Source of the DNA: Tropicibacter naphthalenivorans
Lineage (GTDB): Bacteria; Pseudomonadota; Alphaproteobacteria; Rhodobacterales; Rhodobacteraceae
Length of the DNA stretch: 64,000 nucleotides
Direction: 5' to 3'
Assembly (NCBI RefSeq): GCF_900176475.1
Contig: NZ_FWXX01000002.1
Span: 260,560-324,559 of the forward strand
The notes under the pieces are model-generated. The model had not been told where the DNA came from. It searched no databases and worked only from the letters and a program-made list of their open reading frames with translations. The position numbers and the translations under genes are program-made. Positions 53,290 through 62,600 of the stretch are shown here, one piece after another (positions within the stretch are counted from its first letter, which is position 1; every line of letters begins with the position of its first letter).

Positions 53290-55695
53290 CTATGCACGCA
53301 ATCGTACACCTTTGGGATCAAAGGGCGGCTGGTCCAGGATCACCGCCCGATGCGGCGCGCCCAGCACCATGATCTCAACCGTTTCGCCCGGGGCGGCGCT
53401 GCCCGCGGTGATGAACCCCAGCGCAAGGCTTTGCCCCACGCCGTAGCCGTAGCCGCCAGAGGTCACGCGCCCAATCCCCTTGCCGTCCTTGAACACCGGC
53501 TCGCCGCTCGAGGCATCGGCGTTCGACGCGCGGCAATCGGTGTCATTCAGCGCAAACATCACAAGCGTCTCGCGCGCGGGCTGGTCAATCACGCGCGCCA
53601 AGGCGTCCTTGTTCAGGAACGCCTTGTCCATCTTGCACAGCCGCGCCAGCCCCACCTCTTGCGGCCAGCTTTCCATGGTATACTCGCGCCCCCACGACCC
53701 ATAGCCCTTTTCCAGCCGCAAGGACATCAGCGCCCGGCTGCCCACCGGCTGCGCCCCCGTCCCCAGCAGCGCATCGTACAGACGGGCCTGATCGGCTGCG
53801 GCGCAGTGCAGCTCCCACCCCAGATCGCCGGTAAAGGACACCCGCAAGGCCACGCAGTCGACCCCCGCCACGCGGCACAGGGCAGAGCGCATAAAGGGGA
53901 AATCGGCTGTCTCCAGCGAGGTGTCTGTCAGCGGTTGCAGCAGCGCGCGAGCGTCCGGCCCGGCGATATTGAACCCGGCTGTGGTGTCTGTCAGGCTTTG
54001 GAACGTGGTCCCTTTTGGCAAGTCGACCTGCCGGAAATAGCGCTGCTGCGCGCGTTCCGCCATGCCAGAGCCGATCACCCAGAACGCCTCCTGCCCCAGC
54101 CGCGTGACGGTGAAATCCCCGGCAATCCCGCCGCGTTTGCCGATCAGGGGTGTCAGGCACGACCGCCCCACCGTATCGGGCATATGGTTGGCAAAGACCG
54201 CGTTCAGCCAGTCCTGCGCCCCCGGCCCAGCCACGCGGTATCTCGCAAAGTTCGAAATGTCGATGACCCCGGCGGCGTGCCGTTGCGCGCGGGCCTCGCG
54301 CCCGACGCTGTCCCACCACGGCTGGCGCGTGAACCCGGCGCTGTCCGGCACAGTGTCGAAATACAGCGGATGCTCCCACCCGGCATTCAGGCCAAAGACC
54401 GCACCCATCCCGCGCTGGCGCTCATACACGGGCCGGGTGCGCGCCGGCCGTCCCGCCGCGCGCTCTTCGCCGGGAAAGTGGATCTTGAAGCGGTTGGCGT
54501 ATTGGTCGCGCACCCGCGCGCGGGTAAATTCAGGCGTCGCCCAACCGCCAAAGCGCGCCACGTCCCAGCCGAACATGTCATAGTCCATCTCGCCGTTGAC
54601 CATCCATTGCGCCGCCATCAGGCCCATGCCCCCCGACTGCGAAAAGCCGGGGATGATGCCGCCCGCCACGAAATACCCCGGCTTTTCCGGCACCGGCCCC
54701 AGCAAGACATTGGCGTCGGGCGACCAGATCATCGGCCCGTTGATCACCCGCTTGATCCCGGCGCGGCCCACCACCGGCACGCGGTCAATGGCACGCAGCA
54801 TATTGTCCTCGATCCGGTCGAGATCATCGGCGAACAGCTCATGGGCAAAATCCAGCGGCGTGCCGCCCTCGGCCCACAGCCGCACATCGCGCTCATAGGC
54901 ACCAACCAGCAAGCCCTGCCCCTCCTGGCGCAGGTAATACTCGCCATCGCGATCCGCCACCGAGGGCAAGCGCCGCCCCAGCGCGGCCACCTCTGGGATC
55001 GTCTCGGTCACGAAATACTGGTGTTCCGTGGGTTGCAGCGGCAGCTCGATCCCCGCCAGCCGCGCCACCTCGCGCCCCCACAGCCCAGCGGCATTGACCA
55101 CCCAAGGGGTGGCGATCTCTCCCTGCGGGGTGCGCACGATCCACGTCCCATCCGCCTGCGCTTCGGTCGCCAGAACCGGGCAAAACCGGTGAATTTGCGC
55201 GCCGCGCGCCCGCGCCCCCGCCACATAGGCCGCCGTCACCCCGCTGGGGTCCACATTGCCCCCTTCGGGTTCAAACATAATGCAGCGCACCCCGTCGAAA
55301 TCGACCAAAGGATGCAGCCGCTCTGCCTCATCCCGGCTGATCTCGTAGAAATTCATGCCGTACAAACGCGCCTTGGCCGCCTGCAAGCGCAACTGCTGCG
55401 CCCGCGCCTCGGTCTGCGCCAGATACAACGATCCCGGCTGAAACACCCCACAGCCCTGCCCTGTCTCGGCCTCCAGCTCCTTGTACAAAGCCATGGTATA
55501 GTGCTGCAAACGCGAGATATTCGTGCTGTCGTGCAGCCCATGGATATTCGCCGCCGCGTGCCAGGTCGACCCAGAGGTCAGCTCGTCCCGTTCCAGTAAA
55601 ACCACGTCCGACCAGCCCAGCTTGGCCAGATGATACAGGATCGAACAGCCGATCACTCCGCCGCCAATCACCACCGCATTCGCCCGCTGCCGCAT
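53290..55695 (-). CDS. FAD-dependent dehydrogenase with GcvT domain (dimethylglycine/sarcosine dehydrogenase family)
   Basis: An 801-residue two-part enzyme. The N-terminal FAD domain (about 5-385) starts AVVIGGGVIGCSILYHLAKL. SGSTWHAA holds the His that carries covalent FAD in dimethylglycine dehydrogenase. A FAO_M linker follows, then GcvT N and C folate-binding domains (about 430-800; GDFTVTRLGQEAFWVIG, FTGDLGWELHCAAADQ). The reaction would be oxidative demethylation of an N-methylated amine with transfer of the one-carbon unit to tetrahydrofolate. The exact substrate is not readable. AGGAGAG lies five bases before the ATG at 55695. A paralogue of the same length is divergent. Confidence 0.9.
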   Translation of the reverse strand: MRQRANAVVIGGGVIGCSILYHLAKLGWSDVVLLERDELTSGSTWHAAANIHGLHDSTNISRLQHYTMALYKELEAETGQGCGVFQPGSLYLAQTEARAQQLRLQAAKARLYGMNFYEISRDEAERLHPLVDFDGVRCIMFEPEGGNVDPSGVTAAYVAGARARGAQIHRFCPVLATEAQADGTWIVRTPQGEIATPWVVNAAGLWGREVARLAGIELPLQPTEHQYFVTETIPEVAALGRRLPSVADRDGEYYLRQEGQGLLVGAYERDVRLWAEGGTPLDFAHELFADDLDRIEDNMLRAIDRVPVVGRAGIKRVINGPMIWSPDANVLLGPVPEKPGYFVAGGIIPGFSQSGGMGLMAAQWMVNGEMDYDMFGWDVARFGGWATPEFTRARVRDQYANRFKIHFPGEERAAGRPARTRPVYERQRGMGAVFGLNAGWEHPLYFDTVPDSAGFTRQPWWDSVGREARAQRHAAGVIDISNFARYRVAGPGAQDWLNAVFANHMPDTVGRSCLTPLIGKRGGIAGDFTVTRLGQEAFWVIGSGMAERAQQRYFRQVDLPKGTTFQSLTDTTAGFNIAGPDARALLQPLTDTSLETADFPFMRSALCRVAGVDCVALRVSFTGDLGWELHCAAADQARLYDALLGTGAQPVGSRALMSLRLEKGYGSWGREYTMESWPQEVGLARLCKMDKAFLNKDALARVIDQPARETLVMFALNDTDCRASNADASSGEPVFKDGKGIGRVTSGGYGYGVGQSLALGFITAGSAAPGETVEIMVLGAPHRAVILDQPPFDPKGVRLRA

Positions 55696-55792
55696 CGTCG
55701 CTCTCCTACTGCTCCCCTCAGCCTGCCTCGCAAATCCGAACACAAGTCGCCCGTTTGCGACACAATCCGTCGCGGATAGCCAACTCCCCCCT

Positions 55793-55815
55793 GCTTCTTC
55801 TCTTTTCAAATATCC
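55793..55815 (-). repeat. Dispersed intergenic repeat, copy D (inverted, tail only)
   Basis: Read on the minus strand it is GGATATTTGAAAAGAGAAG plus AAG, matching copy A base for base over 22 bases. The GC hairpin half is missing or degenerate. It lies in the 166-base gap between the two divergent dehydrogenase genes. Confidence 0.8.
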
Positions 55816-55861
55816 ATAAAGACCCCGCCTGCCCCGCGCCCCAACCCATCGGAGACACGCC

Positions 55862-58267
55862 ATGCAAACCACCGCTCAAGCCGTCATCATCGGGGGCGGC
55901 GTCGTCGGCGCTTCGGCGCTGTATCATCTGACGAAACTGGGCTGGACCGACGTGGTGCTGCTGGAACGATCAGAGCTGACCTCGGGCAGCACATGGCACG
56001 CGGCGGGCGGCTTTCACACGCTGAATGGCGACACCAATATGGCCGCGCTTCAGGGCTACACCATCCGGCTGTACCGCGAACTCGAAGAGATCACGGACCT
56101 GTCCTGCGGGCTGCACCACGTGGGCGGGCTGACGCTGGCGGACACGCCCGAACGCTTTGACATGCTCAAGGCCGAACGCGCCAAGCACCGCTACATGGGC
56201 CTCGACACCGAAATCGTCACGCCGCAAGAGATCGCCCAAATCGCCCCGATCGTGAACCTCGATGGCATCCTTGGCGCGCTTTACGATCCGCTCGACGGGC
56301 ACCTCGACCCCTCTGGCACCACCCACGCCTACGCCAAGGCCGCGCGCATGGCCGGGGCGCAGATCCACCTGCACACCAAGGTCACCGCCACCACCCAGCG
56401 CCCGGACGGCACATGGGACGTGGTCACCGACAAGGGCACCATCCACACCGACCATGTGGTCAACGCCGCAGGCCTCTGGGCGCGCGAGGTCGGCGCCATG
56501 GCGGGCGTCTACCTGCCGCTGCACCCGATGGAACACCAGTACATCGTCACCGAGGAAACCCCCGAAATCTACGAGCGCGCCACCGAGCATCCCCACGTCA
56601 TGGACCCCGCCGGGGAAAGCTACCTGCGCCAGGAGGGGCGCGGCCTGTGCATCGGCTTTTACGAACAGCCCTGCCGCCCTTGGGCAGTGGACGGCACGCC
56701 TTGGGACTTTGGGCACGAACTGCTGCCCGACGACTTTGACAAGATCGAGGACAGCATCGCCTTTGCCTTTAAACGCTTTCCGGTGCTGGAACGCGCCGGT
56801 GTCAAATCCGTCATCCACGGCCCGTTCACCTTTGCCCCCGATGGCAATCCCTTGGTCGGCCCGATCCCCGGCCTGCGCGGGTACTGGAGCGCCTGCGGCG
56901 TCATGGCGGGCTTTTCCCAAGGCGGCGGCGTCGGGTTGATGCTGGCGCAATGGATGATCCACGGCGAGTGCGAACGCGACACCCGCGCGCTGGACGTGGC
57001 GCGCTTTGGCGATTGGATCAGCCCCGGCTACACCCTGCCCAAGGTGATCGAGAACTATCAAAAGCGCTTTTCCGTCAGCTACCCGAATGAAGAGCTCCCC
57101 GCCGCGCGGCCCAACCGCACCACGCCGATGTATGACATCTTTGATGGCATGGGCGCGGTCTGGGGCGCGCAATACGGGCTGGAGGTGGTCAACTATTTCG
57201 CCGCAGGGGATGAGCCGCGCTATGAAACCCCAAGCTTCCGCCGTTCCAACGCCTTTGAGGCCACCGCGCGCGAGGTCCGCGCCGTACGCAAGGCCGTCGG
57301 CATCAACGAGCTGCAAAACTTTGGCAAATACGCGGTGACCGGGCCAAAGGCGCGCGCCTGGCTGGACCGGATCATGGCCGGGCGCATCCCCGCGCCGGGG
57401 CGGGTGTCGCTGACGCCGATGCTGTCCCCGGCGGGCCGGATCATTGGCGATTTCACCGTCACCTGCCTGTCCGAAGGCGTCTTTCGCCTGACCGCCAGCT
57501 ACGGCGCGCAGGCCTATCACATGCGCTGGTTCCTTCAGCACCAGACGGACGGCGTGCAGATCGAAAACCTGTCCGACCGGGTCACCGGCTTTCAGATCGC
57601 GGGCCCGCGCGCCCGCGACGTGCTGGCCGCTGTCAGCCGCGCGCCGGTGGACCTGCGCTTTATGGAGGCGCGGCAGATGACCATCGGCATGACCGACTGC
57701 CTCGTGCAGCGGCTCAGCTACACCGGCGATCTGGGGTACGAGATTTACTGCGATCCCATGGCGCAACGGCAGCTGTGGCAGACGCTTTGGCAGGCGGGCC
57801 AGCCGCTTGGGATGGCGCCTTTCGGGATGCGCGCCATGATGAGCCTGCGTCTGGACAAGTTCTTTGGCTCTTGGGGGGCGGAGTTTTCGCCCGATTACAC
57901 CCCCGCCGAGACGGGTCTGGACCGCTTTATCGACTGGCGCAAGGACAGCTATTGGATTGGCCGCGCCGCCGCCGAGGCCGAGCGCGCCACGCCCCCTGCG
58001 CGGGTTCTGGTCGCGTTGCAGGTCACCGCAGAGGACGCCGATGTGCACGGCTACGAACCCGTTTGGATTGGGGACAAGGTCCAAGGGTTTTGCACGTCAG
58101 GCGGGTATTCTCACCACGCGCGCACGTCGATCGCCCTGGCGCTGATCCCGCGGGCGCTGGCCGGGACAGATACACCGATGCAGGTGGAAATCCTTGGAAA
58201 GCGGCAGGATGCCCGGCAACTGTTCGAGCCGCTGTTTGATTCGGATGCAAAGCGGATGCGTGGCTGA
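55862..58267 (+). CDS. FAD-dependent dehydrogenase with GcvT domain, second paralogue
   Basis: An 801-residue enzyme with the same order as its divergent neighbour: FAD fold (AVIIGGGVVGASALYHLTKL), covalent FAD site SGSTWHAAGGFHTLNGDTN, FAO_M linker and GcvT folate domains (GDFTVTCLSEGVFRLTASYG, YTGDLGYEIYCDPMAQRQLW). The second motif after the FAD His (GGFHTLNGDTN against NIHGLHDSTN) differs, as do active-site loops, so the substrates probably differ. Both fit oxidation of betaine-derived methylamines, for which marine roseobacters carry many paralogues. Confidence 0.9.
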   Translation: MQTTAQAVIIGGGVVGASALYHLTKLGWTDVVLLERSELTSGSTWHAAGGFHTLNGDTNMAALQGYTIRLYRELEEITDLSCGLHHVGGLTLADTPERFDMLKAERAKHRYMGLDTEIVTPQEIAQIAPIVNLDGILGALYDPLDGHLDPSGTTHAYAKAARMAGAQIHLHTKVTATTQRPDGTWDVVTDKGTIHTDHVVNAAGLWAREVGAMAGVYLPLHPMEHQYIVTEETPEIYERATEHPHVMDPAGESYLRQEGRGLCIGFYEQPCRPWAVDGTPWDFGHELLPDDFDKIEDSIAFAFKRFPVLERAGVKSVIHGPFTFAPDGNPLVGPIPGLRGYWSACGVMAGFSQGGGVGLMLAQWMIHGECERDTRALDVARFGDWISPGYTLPKVIENYQKRFSVSYPNEELPAARPNRTTPMYDIFDGMGAVWGAQYGLEVVNYFAAGDEPRYETPSFRRSNAFEATAREVRAVRKAVGINELQNFGKYAVTGPKARAWLDRIMAGRIPAPGRVSLTPMLSPAGRIIGDFTVTCLSEGVFRLTASYGAQAYHMRWFLQHQTDGVQIENLSDRVTGFQIAGPRARDVLAAVSRAPVDLRFMEARQMTIGMTDCLVQRLSYTGDLGYEIYCDPMAQRQLWQTLWQAGQPLGMAPFGMRAMMSLRLDKFFGSWGAEFSPDYTPAETGLDRFIDWRKDSYWIGRAAAEAERATPPARVLVALQVTAEDADVHGYEPVWIGDKVQGFCTSGGYSHHARTSIALALIPRALAGTDTPMQVEILGKRQDARQLFEPLFDSDAKRMRG

Positions 58268-58450
58268 CCTTTTCCCTTCGCAGGTGCAGAAAATTAACCA
58301 AATCTTCATTTGCACACGCAAAAGGTGTAAAGCCGCAGCGCAGAAACTGACGCCAACCGGGGTCAGGTCGGCCCTTTCGGGGCGCGTTTTCGCAACAAAG
58401 GCGTGCAAAATACTTTGCGCGCGCTCCGTAGAATTTGGTATGGTCGTCTC
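58268..58450. other. Intergenic region, 183 bases, no gene seen
   Basis: Contains an AT-richer stretch with AAAATTAACC (a single TTAACC half-site near 58292) and poly-purine runs. No hairpin terminator, ORF with RBS or repeat copy was found. It probably holds the promoter of the MobA-like gene. Confidence 0.4.
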
Positions 58451-59059
58451 ATGCAAAACATCGCCATTTTGATCCCCGCCGCCGGCGCTTCGTCCCGGAT
58501 GCGCGGTCGTGACAAGCTTATCGAAGAGGTCGACGGCCTCCCTCTGCTGCGCCGACAGGCGAAGCGGGCCATCTTTACCGGCGCGCATGTGACGGTGACC
58601 GTGCCCAGCCACGACCACCCGCGGGCCAAGGCGCTGGCCGGGCTGCCGGTGCAACTGATCGCGGTGCCCGATGCGGCGCTGGGGATGTCGTCGTCGCTGC
58701 GGCGCGGGGTCAGCTTTCTGCCGCGGGGCATGCGCGCGCTGATGATCCTGCCCGCCGATATGCCAGAGATCGAGACCACCGACATCGTGGCGCTGATCGA
58801 CAGTTTTCGCGCCTCGCCCTTCCCGATGCTGCAACAGGCCACCGCCGCCGATGGCACGCCGGGTCACCCGGTGCTGTTCCCGGCGGATTGCTTTCCGGCG
58901 CTGCAACAGCTGAACGGCGACAAGGGCGCGCGCCAGGTGCTGGAGGCGAACCAACACCGCCTGCGCAAGGTCGCCCTGCCCGGCGAACGCGCCCTGACCG
59001 ATCTGGACACGCCCGAAGCCTGGGACGCTTGGCGCGACGCGCAGAAACTGTCGGCCTGA
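58451..59059 (+). CDS. MobA-like nucleotidyltransferase (molybdenum-cofactor type)
   Basis: A 202-residue NTP-transferase. The nucleotide-binding signature is AILIPAAGASSRMRGRDKLI, the LxPAAGxSxRMxGxxK pattern of MocA/MobA enzymes. LILPADMPEIE carries the metal-binding Asp, and GTPGHPVLFPADCFPAL the cofactor site. Relatives cytidylate or guanylate molybdopterin for molybdoenzymes. No molybdoenzyme is visible in the window. The ATG at 58451 fits the family N-terminus; the frame open from 58403 adds an unlikely extension. Confidence 0.88.
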   Translation: MQNIAILIPAAGASSRMRGRDKLIEEVDGLPLLRRQAKRAIFTGAHVTVTVPSHDHPRAKALAGLPVQLIAVPDAALGMSSSLRRGVSFLPRGMRALMILPADMPEIETTDIVALIDSFRASPFPMLQQATAADGTPGHPVLFPADCFPALQQLNGDKGARQVLEANQHRLRKVALPGERALTDLDTPEAWDAWRDAQKLSA

Positions 59060-59062
59060 GCC

Positions 59063-59476
59063 CTAATGCAGTGCGTAGCGCGCCATGGCGCGCCGCACGT
59101 CCGGGCCGCGAAACTCGGCCTTGGACCAGATTTCCCGCACATTGGCCGCCTTTGCCTTGGCAAAAAGGAACGGCGTCGGGAAATCGCTGACCATGACCAC
59201 GGGGATTTTCGCGTACTTCGGGTGGTTGTGAAGCTCTTCGGCAAAGTCGATGCCGGACCCGTCGCTCAGGATATTATCAAGAAAGATCAGCCCCACGGGA
59301 TGCGCGGAGAGACTGTCGCGCGCCGCCTTGAGGCTGGGGGCCACGCGCATGGGGATATCTGGACAGTGCCGCGCCATGACCCGCCGCATCAGTAGGCGGT
59401 CCAGTTCGGCATCATCCACGATCAGGCAAATTGGTTCTTCCTTTTGTCCCACAGCATCACCAGCGCTATACCCCAC
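59063..59476 (-). CDS. Single-domain response regulator
   Basis: A 137-residue stand-alone receiver. ICLIVDDAELDRLLMRRVMA has the acidic pair, LIFLDNILSDGSG the phosphoacceptor D67, VVMVSDFPTP the switch residue (Ser), and EIWSKAEF the conserved Lys. No output domain is present, so it may relay phosphate or bind partners. The start is unsure: the frame opens with GTG at 59476 without a clear RBS. GTG at codon 9 is possible, and AAGGAAG stands five bases before an in-frame ATT at codon 16. It converges on the MobA-like gene with a 3-base gap. Confidence 0.85.
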   Translation of the reverse strand: MGYSAGDAVGQKEEPICLIVDDAELDRLLMRRVMARHCPDIPMRVAPSLKAARDSLSAHPVGLIFLDNILSDGSGIDFAEELHNHPKYAKIPVVMVSDFPTPFLFAKAKAANVREIWSKAEFRGPDVRRAMARYALH

Positions 59477-59531
59477 CGCCCAGCTTAGCCCCGCGCGATT
59501 TCGAAAAAGTTAACGCCCGCAAACAACAGGA

Positions 59532-59557
59532 AACGGGGCAGCCTGCGCCGCCCCGTT
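59532..59557 (-). terminator. Hairpin downstream of the adhesin gene
   Basis: AACGGGGC (59532-59539) and GCCCCGTT (59550-59557) pair perfectly over 8 bp. The trailing minus-strand bases are T-poor, so strength is uncertain. A second hairpin GGGGC-CGCA-GCCCC lies at 59582-59595. Confidence 0.5.
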
Positions 59558-59688
59558 CCTTTGGTCCGTTCCGGTTGCTGTGGGGCCGCAGCCCCGTCTG
59601 CACGCGATCCATGATGGCCTTGTCCCCACATGGCCGGCCGCGCGTCGGGCAACGCCGGAACGGTCTGCATATCCGTCCCGGCTGGCGG

Positions 59689-62600
59689 TTACTTGGTCAG
59701 CAGGGCTGCCTCGTGCCGCTTGAGCGAGCGACGCGCCGAGCTGTACGCCTTGAGACCTTCGGCATGTTCCAGTTCCGGGAACAGTTCAAAGATTTCCTGA
59801 CGCTGGGCGTTGCCGATGCCGCGCAGGGTGTAGTCGCCAGGCTGGAAGCTTTCGGTCCAGGCACCGTTCGACAGGACAACCTCGTGCTGGTCGAACATGA
59901 AGTGGATGTAGGCTACCCCGTTCGCTTCGACTTCGTCCACGCCCTCAAGGCCGGTCAGGTGCTTGGCGGCGACCAGGACTTCGCGCTCTTCAAAGTACAG
60001 AGCGGTCTTGTCGTTGGCGACCAACACGCGGTGGTTCGGCGACACGAGCATGTCATGCTCGGGCAGACCGTTCCCCAAAGCGCCCTTCTGGATCAGGATC
60101 GGCTTCATGTGCGGCTTGCGGGCCAGCTCGAAGCCGGTCAGGTCCTTGCGGCCCACCCAGCGGATTTCCTGAATGCCGTTGTCGCGGGTGATGACGCGGT
60201 CGCCGACCTCAAGGTCTTCGACAAGGCGCTCACCCTGCGGGGTGGCGATCAGGATGCCGGGGGTAAAGCAGGGCACAACCGTCTCGATGTTGAAGAAGTC
60301 CATGGTGCCGGTGACCTCGCGGTCATCGTTCAGGAATTCCACGGTGCCGTCGATGCCGTTGCCATCGCTGTCGGTGACCGCATCCACGATCCGCCAGTCG
60401 GTGCCACGCTCGCCCACCAGGGACATGTCCAGCGTATCCTGGTCGTTGCCCTCAGAGCCGCCGAACACGGTGTCGTTCGCGCCATCCGCAGCATTCGCCA
60501 CGATGATCACGTCCGCATCCGCGCCGCCGTCGATGCTGTCGTTGCCAGCGCCGCCGAACAGTGTGTCGTCGCCCGCGCCGCCCAGCAGCGTGTCGTCGTC
60601 GTTGCCACCGTTGAGGCTGTCTTCGTCGATGCCGCCGTCCAGCAGGTCGTTGCCCGAGCCACCGATCAGCGTGTCGTCATCATCGCCGCCGATCAGCGTG
60701 TCGTTGCCCAGAGCGCCGATCAGGCTGTCACGGTCGTTCTCGGTGTTGACGTCGATGTCGTCGGTCAGCGTCAGCTCAGACGGGGCCGAACCGTCGATGA
60801 AGTCATCGCCCTGCCCGCCGTCGATGGTGTCCGCACCGTGGCCACCAATCAGCGAGTCGTTGCCGAGGTTGCCGGTGATGAAGTCATCGTCGATGCCGCC
60901 ATCCACGGTGTCATCGCCAGCGCCCGCGTCGATGGTGTCGGCGTCATCGCCGGTCAGGATCACATCGTTGCCGGTGTTGCCCTGCACGCTGTCGCGGCCA
61001 TCGTCCGGGTTCGGATCCGAGGTAAAGCCCAGCAGCGGGAAGGTGTCGTCGTCGCCTTCGTAGTCAGAGAAGGTGTCGTAGCCGACGTTGATCGTGTCGT
61101 TGCCCGCACCGCCGATGACCGTGTCCGCACCCTGCGGGTCGACCAGCAGGTCGTCGCCATCGCCCAGCGACACGAGGTCGTCGTCGATGCCGGGGTTGAC
61201 GGTGTCATTGCCCGCGCCTGCCACGATGGTGTCGTCATCGTCGCCAGTGGTGATCGAGTCCGCGCCCGAGGTGCCCACAACGCTGTCGAGGTCATCGCTG
61301 GGATCGGGATCTTCGTCCAGACCATCGAACGGATCGAGCGGTTGCAGATCGTCGCTCACCGGGAAGATGTCGGCGTCGATCAGATCGTCGCTGGAGACGC
61401 CCACGGTCACCACGATCTCGCCGGTCACCGGGGTGGTGCCATCGGTCACGGTGTAGGGGATGGTGTCTTCGCCTGTGAAGTCCGCATCCGGCGTGTAGGT
61501 TACGGTGCCGTCCGGGTTCAGCACAGCGGTGCCGTTCTCGGGCTGCTCGATGCCGGTGACGGTCAGCGGATCGTCTTCGGGATCGCTGTCGTTGGCCAGC
61601 GGGTCGATGGTGACCGGGGTGCCGATGTCGGTGGTGGCTTCGTCATCCACAACTTCCGGTGCACCGTTGCCGCCGACAGTCACGGTCGCCGTTGCGGTGG
61701 CGGTTTCGCCATCGGGATCGGTGATCACGTAGTCAAAGGTATCGGTGCCGACAAAGTCGGTGTCCGGCGTGTAGGTGATGGTGCCATCGTCGTTGATGGT
61801 CACCGAGCCGTTGGCCGGATCGGTCGCCGACACGATGGTGATCACGTCGCTGTTGGCGTCGGTGTCGTTGTCCAGCACGGTCACGACAACCGGGGTGTTC
61901 ACCGGCGTTGCGTCGGTGTCATCCACGGCCACCGGGGCCACATTGTCCACCGGCTCGCCCACGGTCACGGTCGCCGTTGCGGTGGCGGTTTCGCCCGCCG
62001 GATCCGTGATCGTGTAATCAAAGGTGTCGGTCCCGGTAAAGCCCGCGTCCGGCGTATAGGTGATGCTGCCATCGGGGTTGACGGTGACAGAGCCGTTGGC
62101 CGGATCGGTCGCCGACACGGTGCTGATTTCGTCGCCGTTGGCATCGGTGTCGTTGCCCAGCACGTCCACCACGACCGGGGTATCCACCGGGGTGGTCTCG
62201 GTGTCATCCACGGCCACCGGGGCCACGTTGTCCACCGGCTCGCCGACAGTCACGGTCGCCGTTGCGGTCGAGGTTGCGCCCGACGGGTCGGCAATCGTGT
62301 AGTCAAAGGTGTCGGTGCCTTCAAAGCCCGCATCCGGCGTGTAGGTGATGCTGCCATCGGGGTTGACGGTGACAGAGCCATTGGCCGGATCGGTCGCCGA
62401 CACGGTGGTCAGCTCATCGCCATCCGGGTCGGTGTCGTTGCCCTGCACATAGACCACGACCGGGGTATCCACCGGGGTGGTGTCCGCGTCGTCGTTGGCA
62501 ACCGGTGCGCCGTTCGGGTCGTCCTCGGTCACGGTGATGGTCACGGTGGCCGTGTCGGTTTCCAGCGACGGGTCCGCGATGGTGTAGGTAAAGGTATCCA

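Noticed and set aside
53284-58084. Long antisense frames opposite both 801-aa dehydrogenases
   Set aside because: His/Arg/Pro-rich composition, no RBS, no domains.
59689-60270. Intein in the adhesin
   Set aside because: The Hint domain is C-terminal with no following extein or homing endonuclease, so it fits a Hint_2 processing domain.
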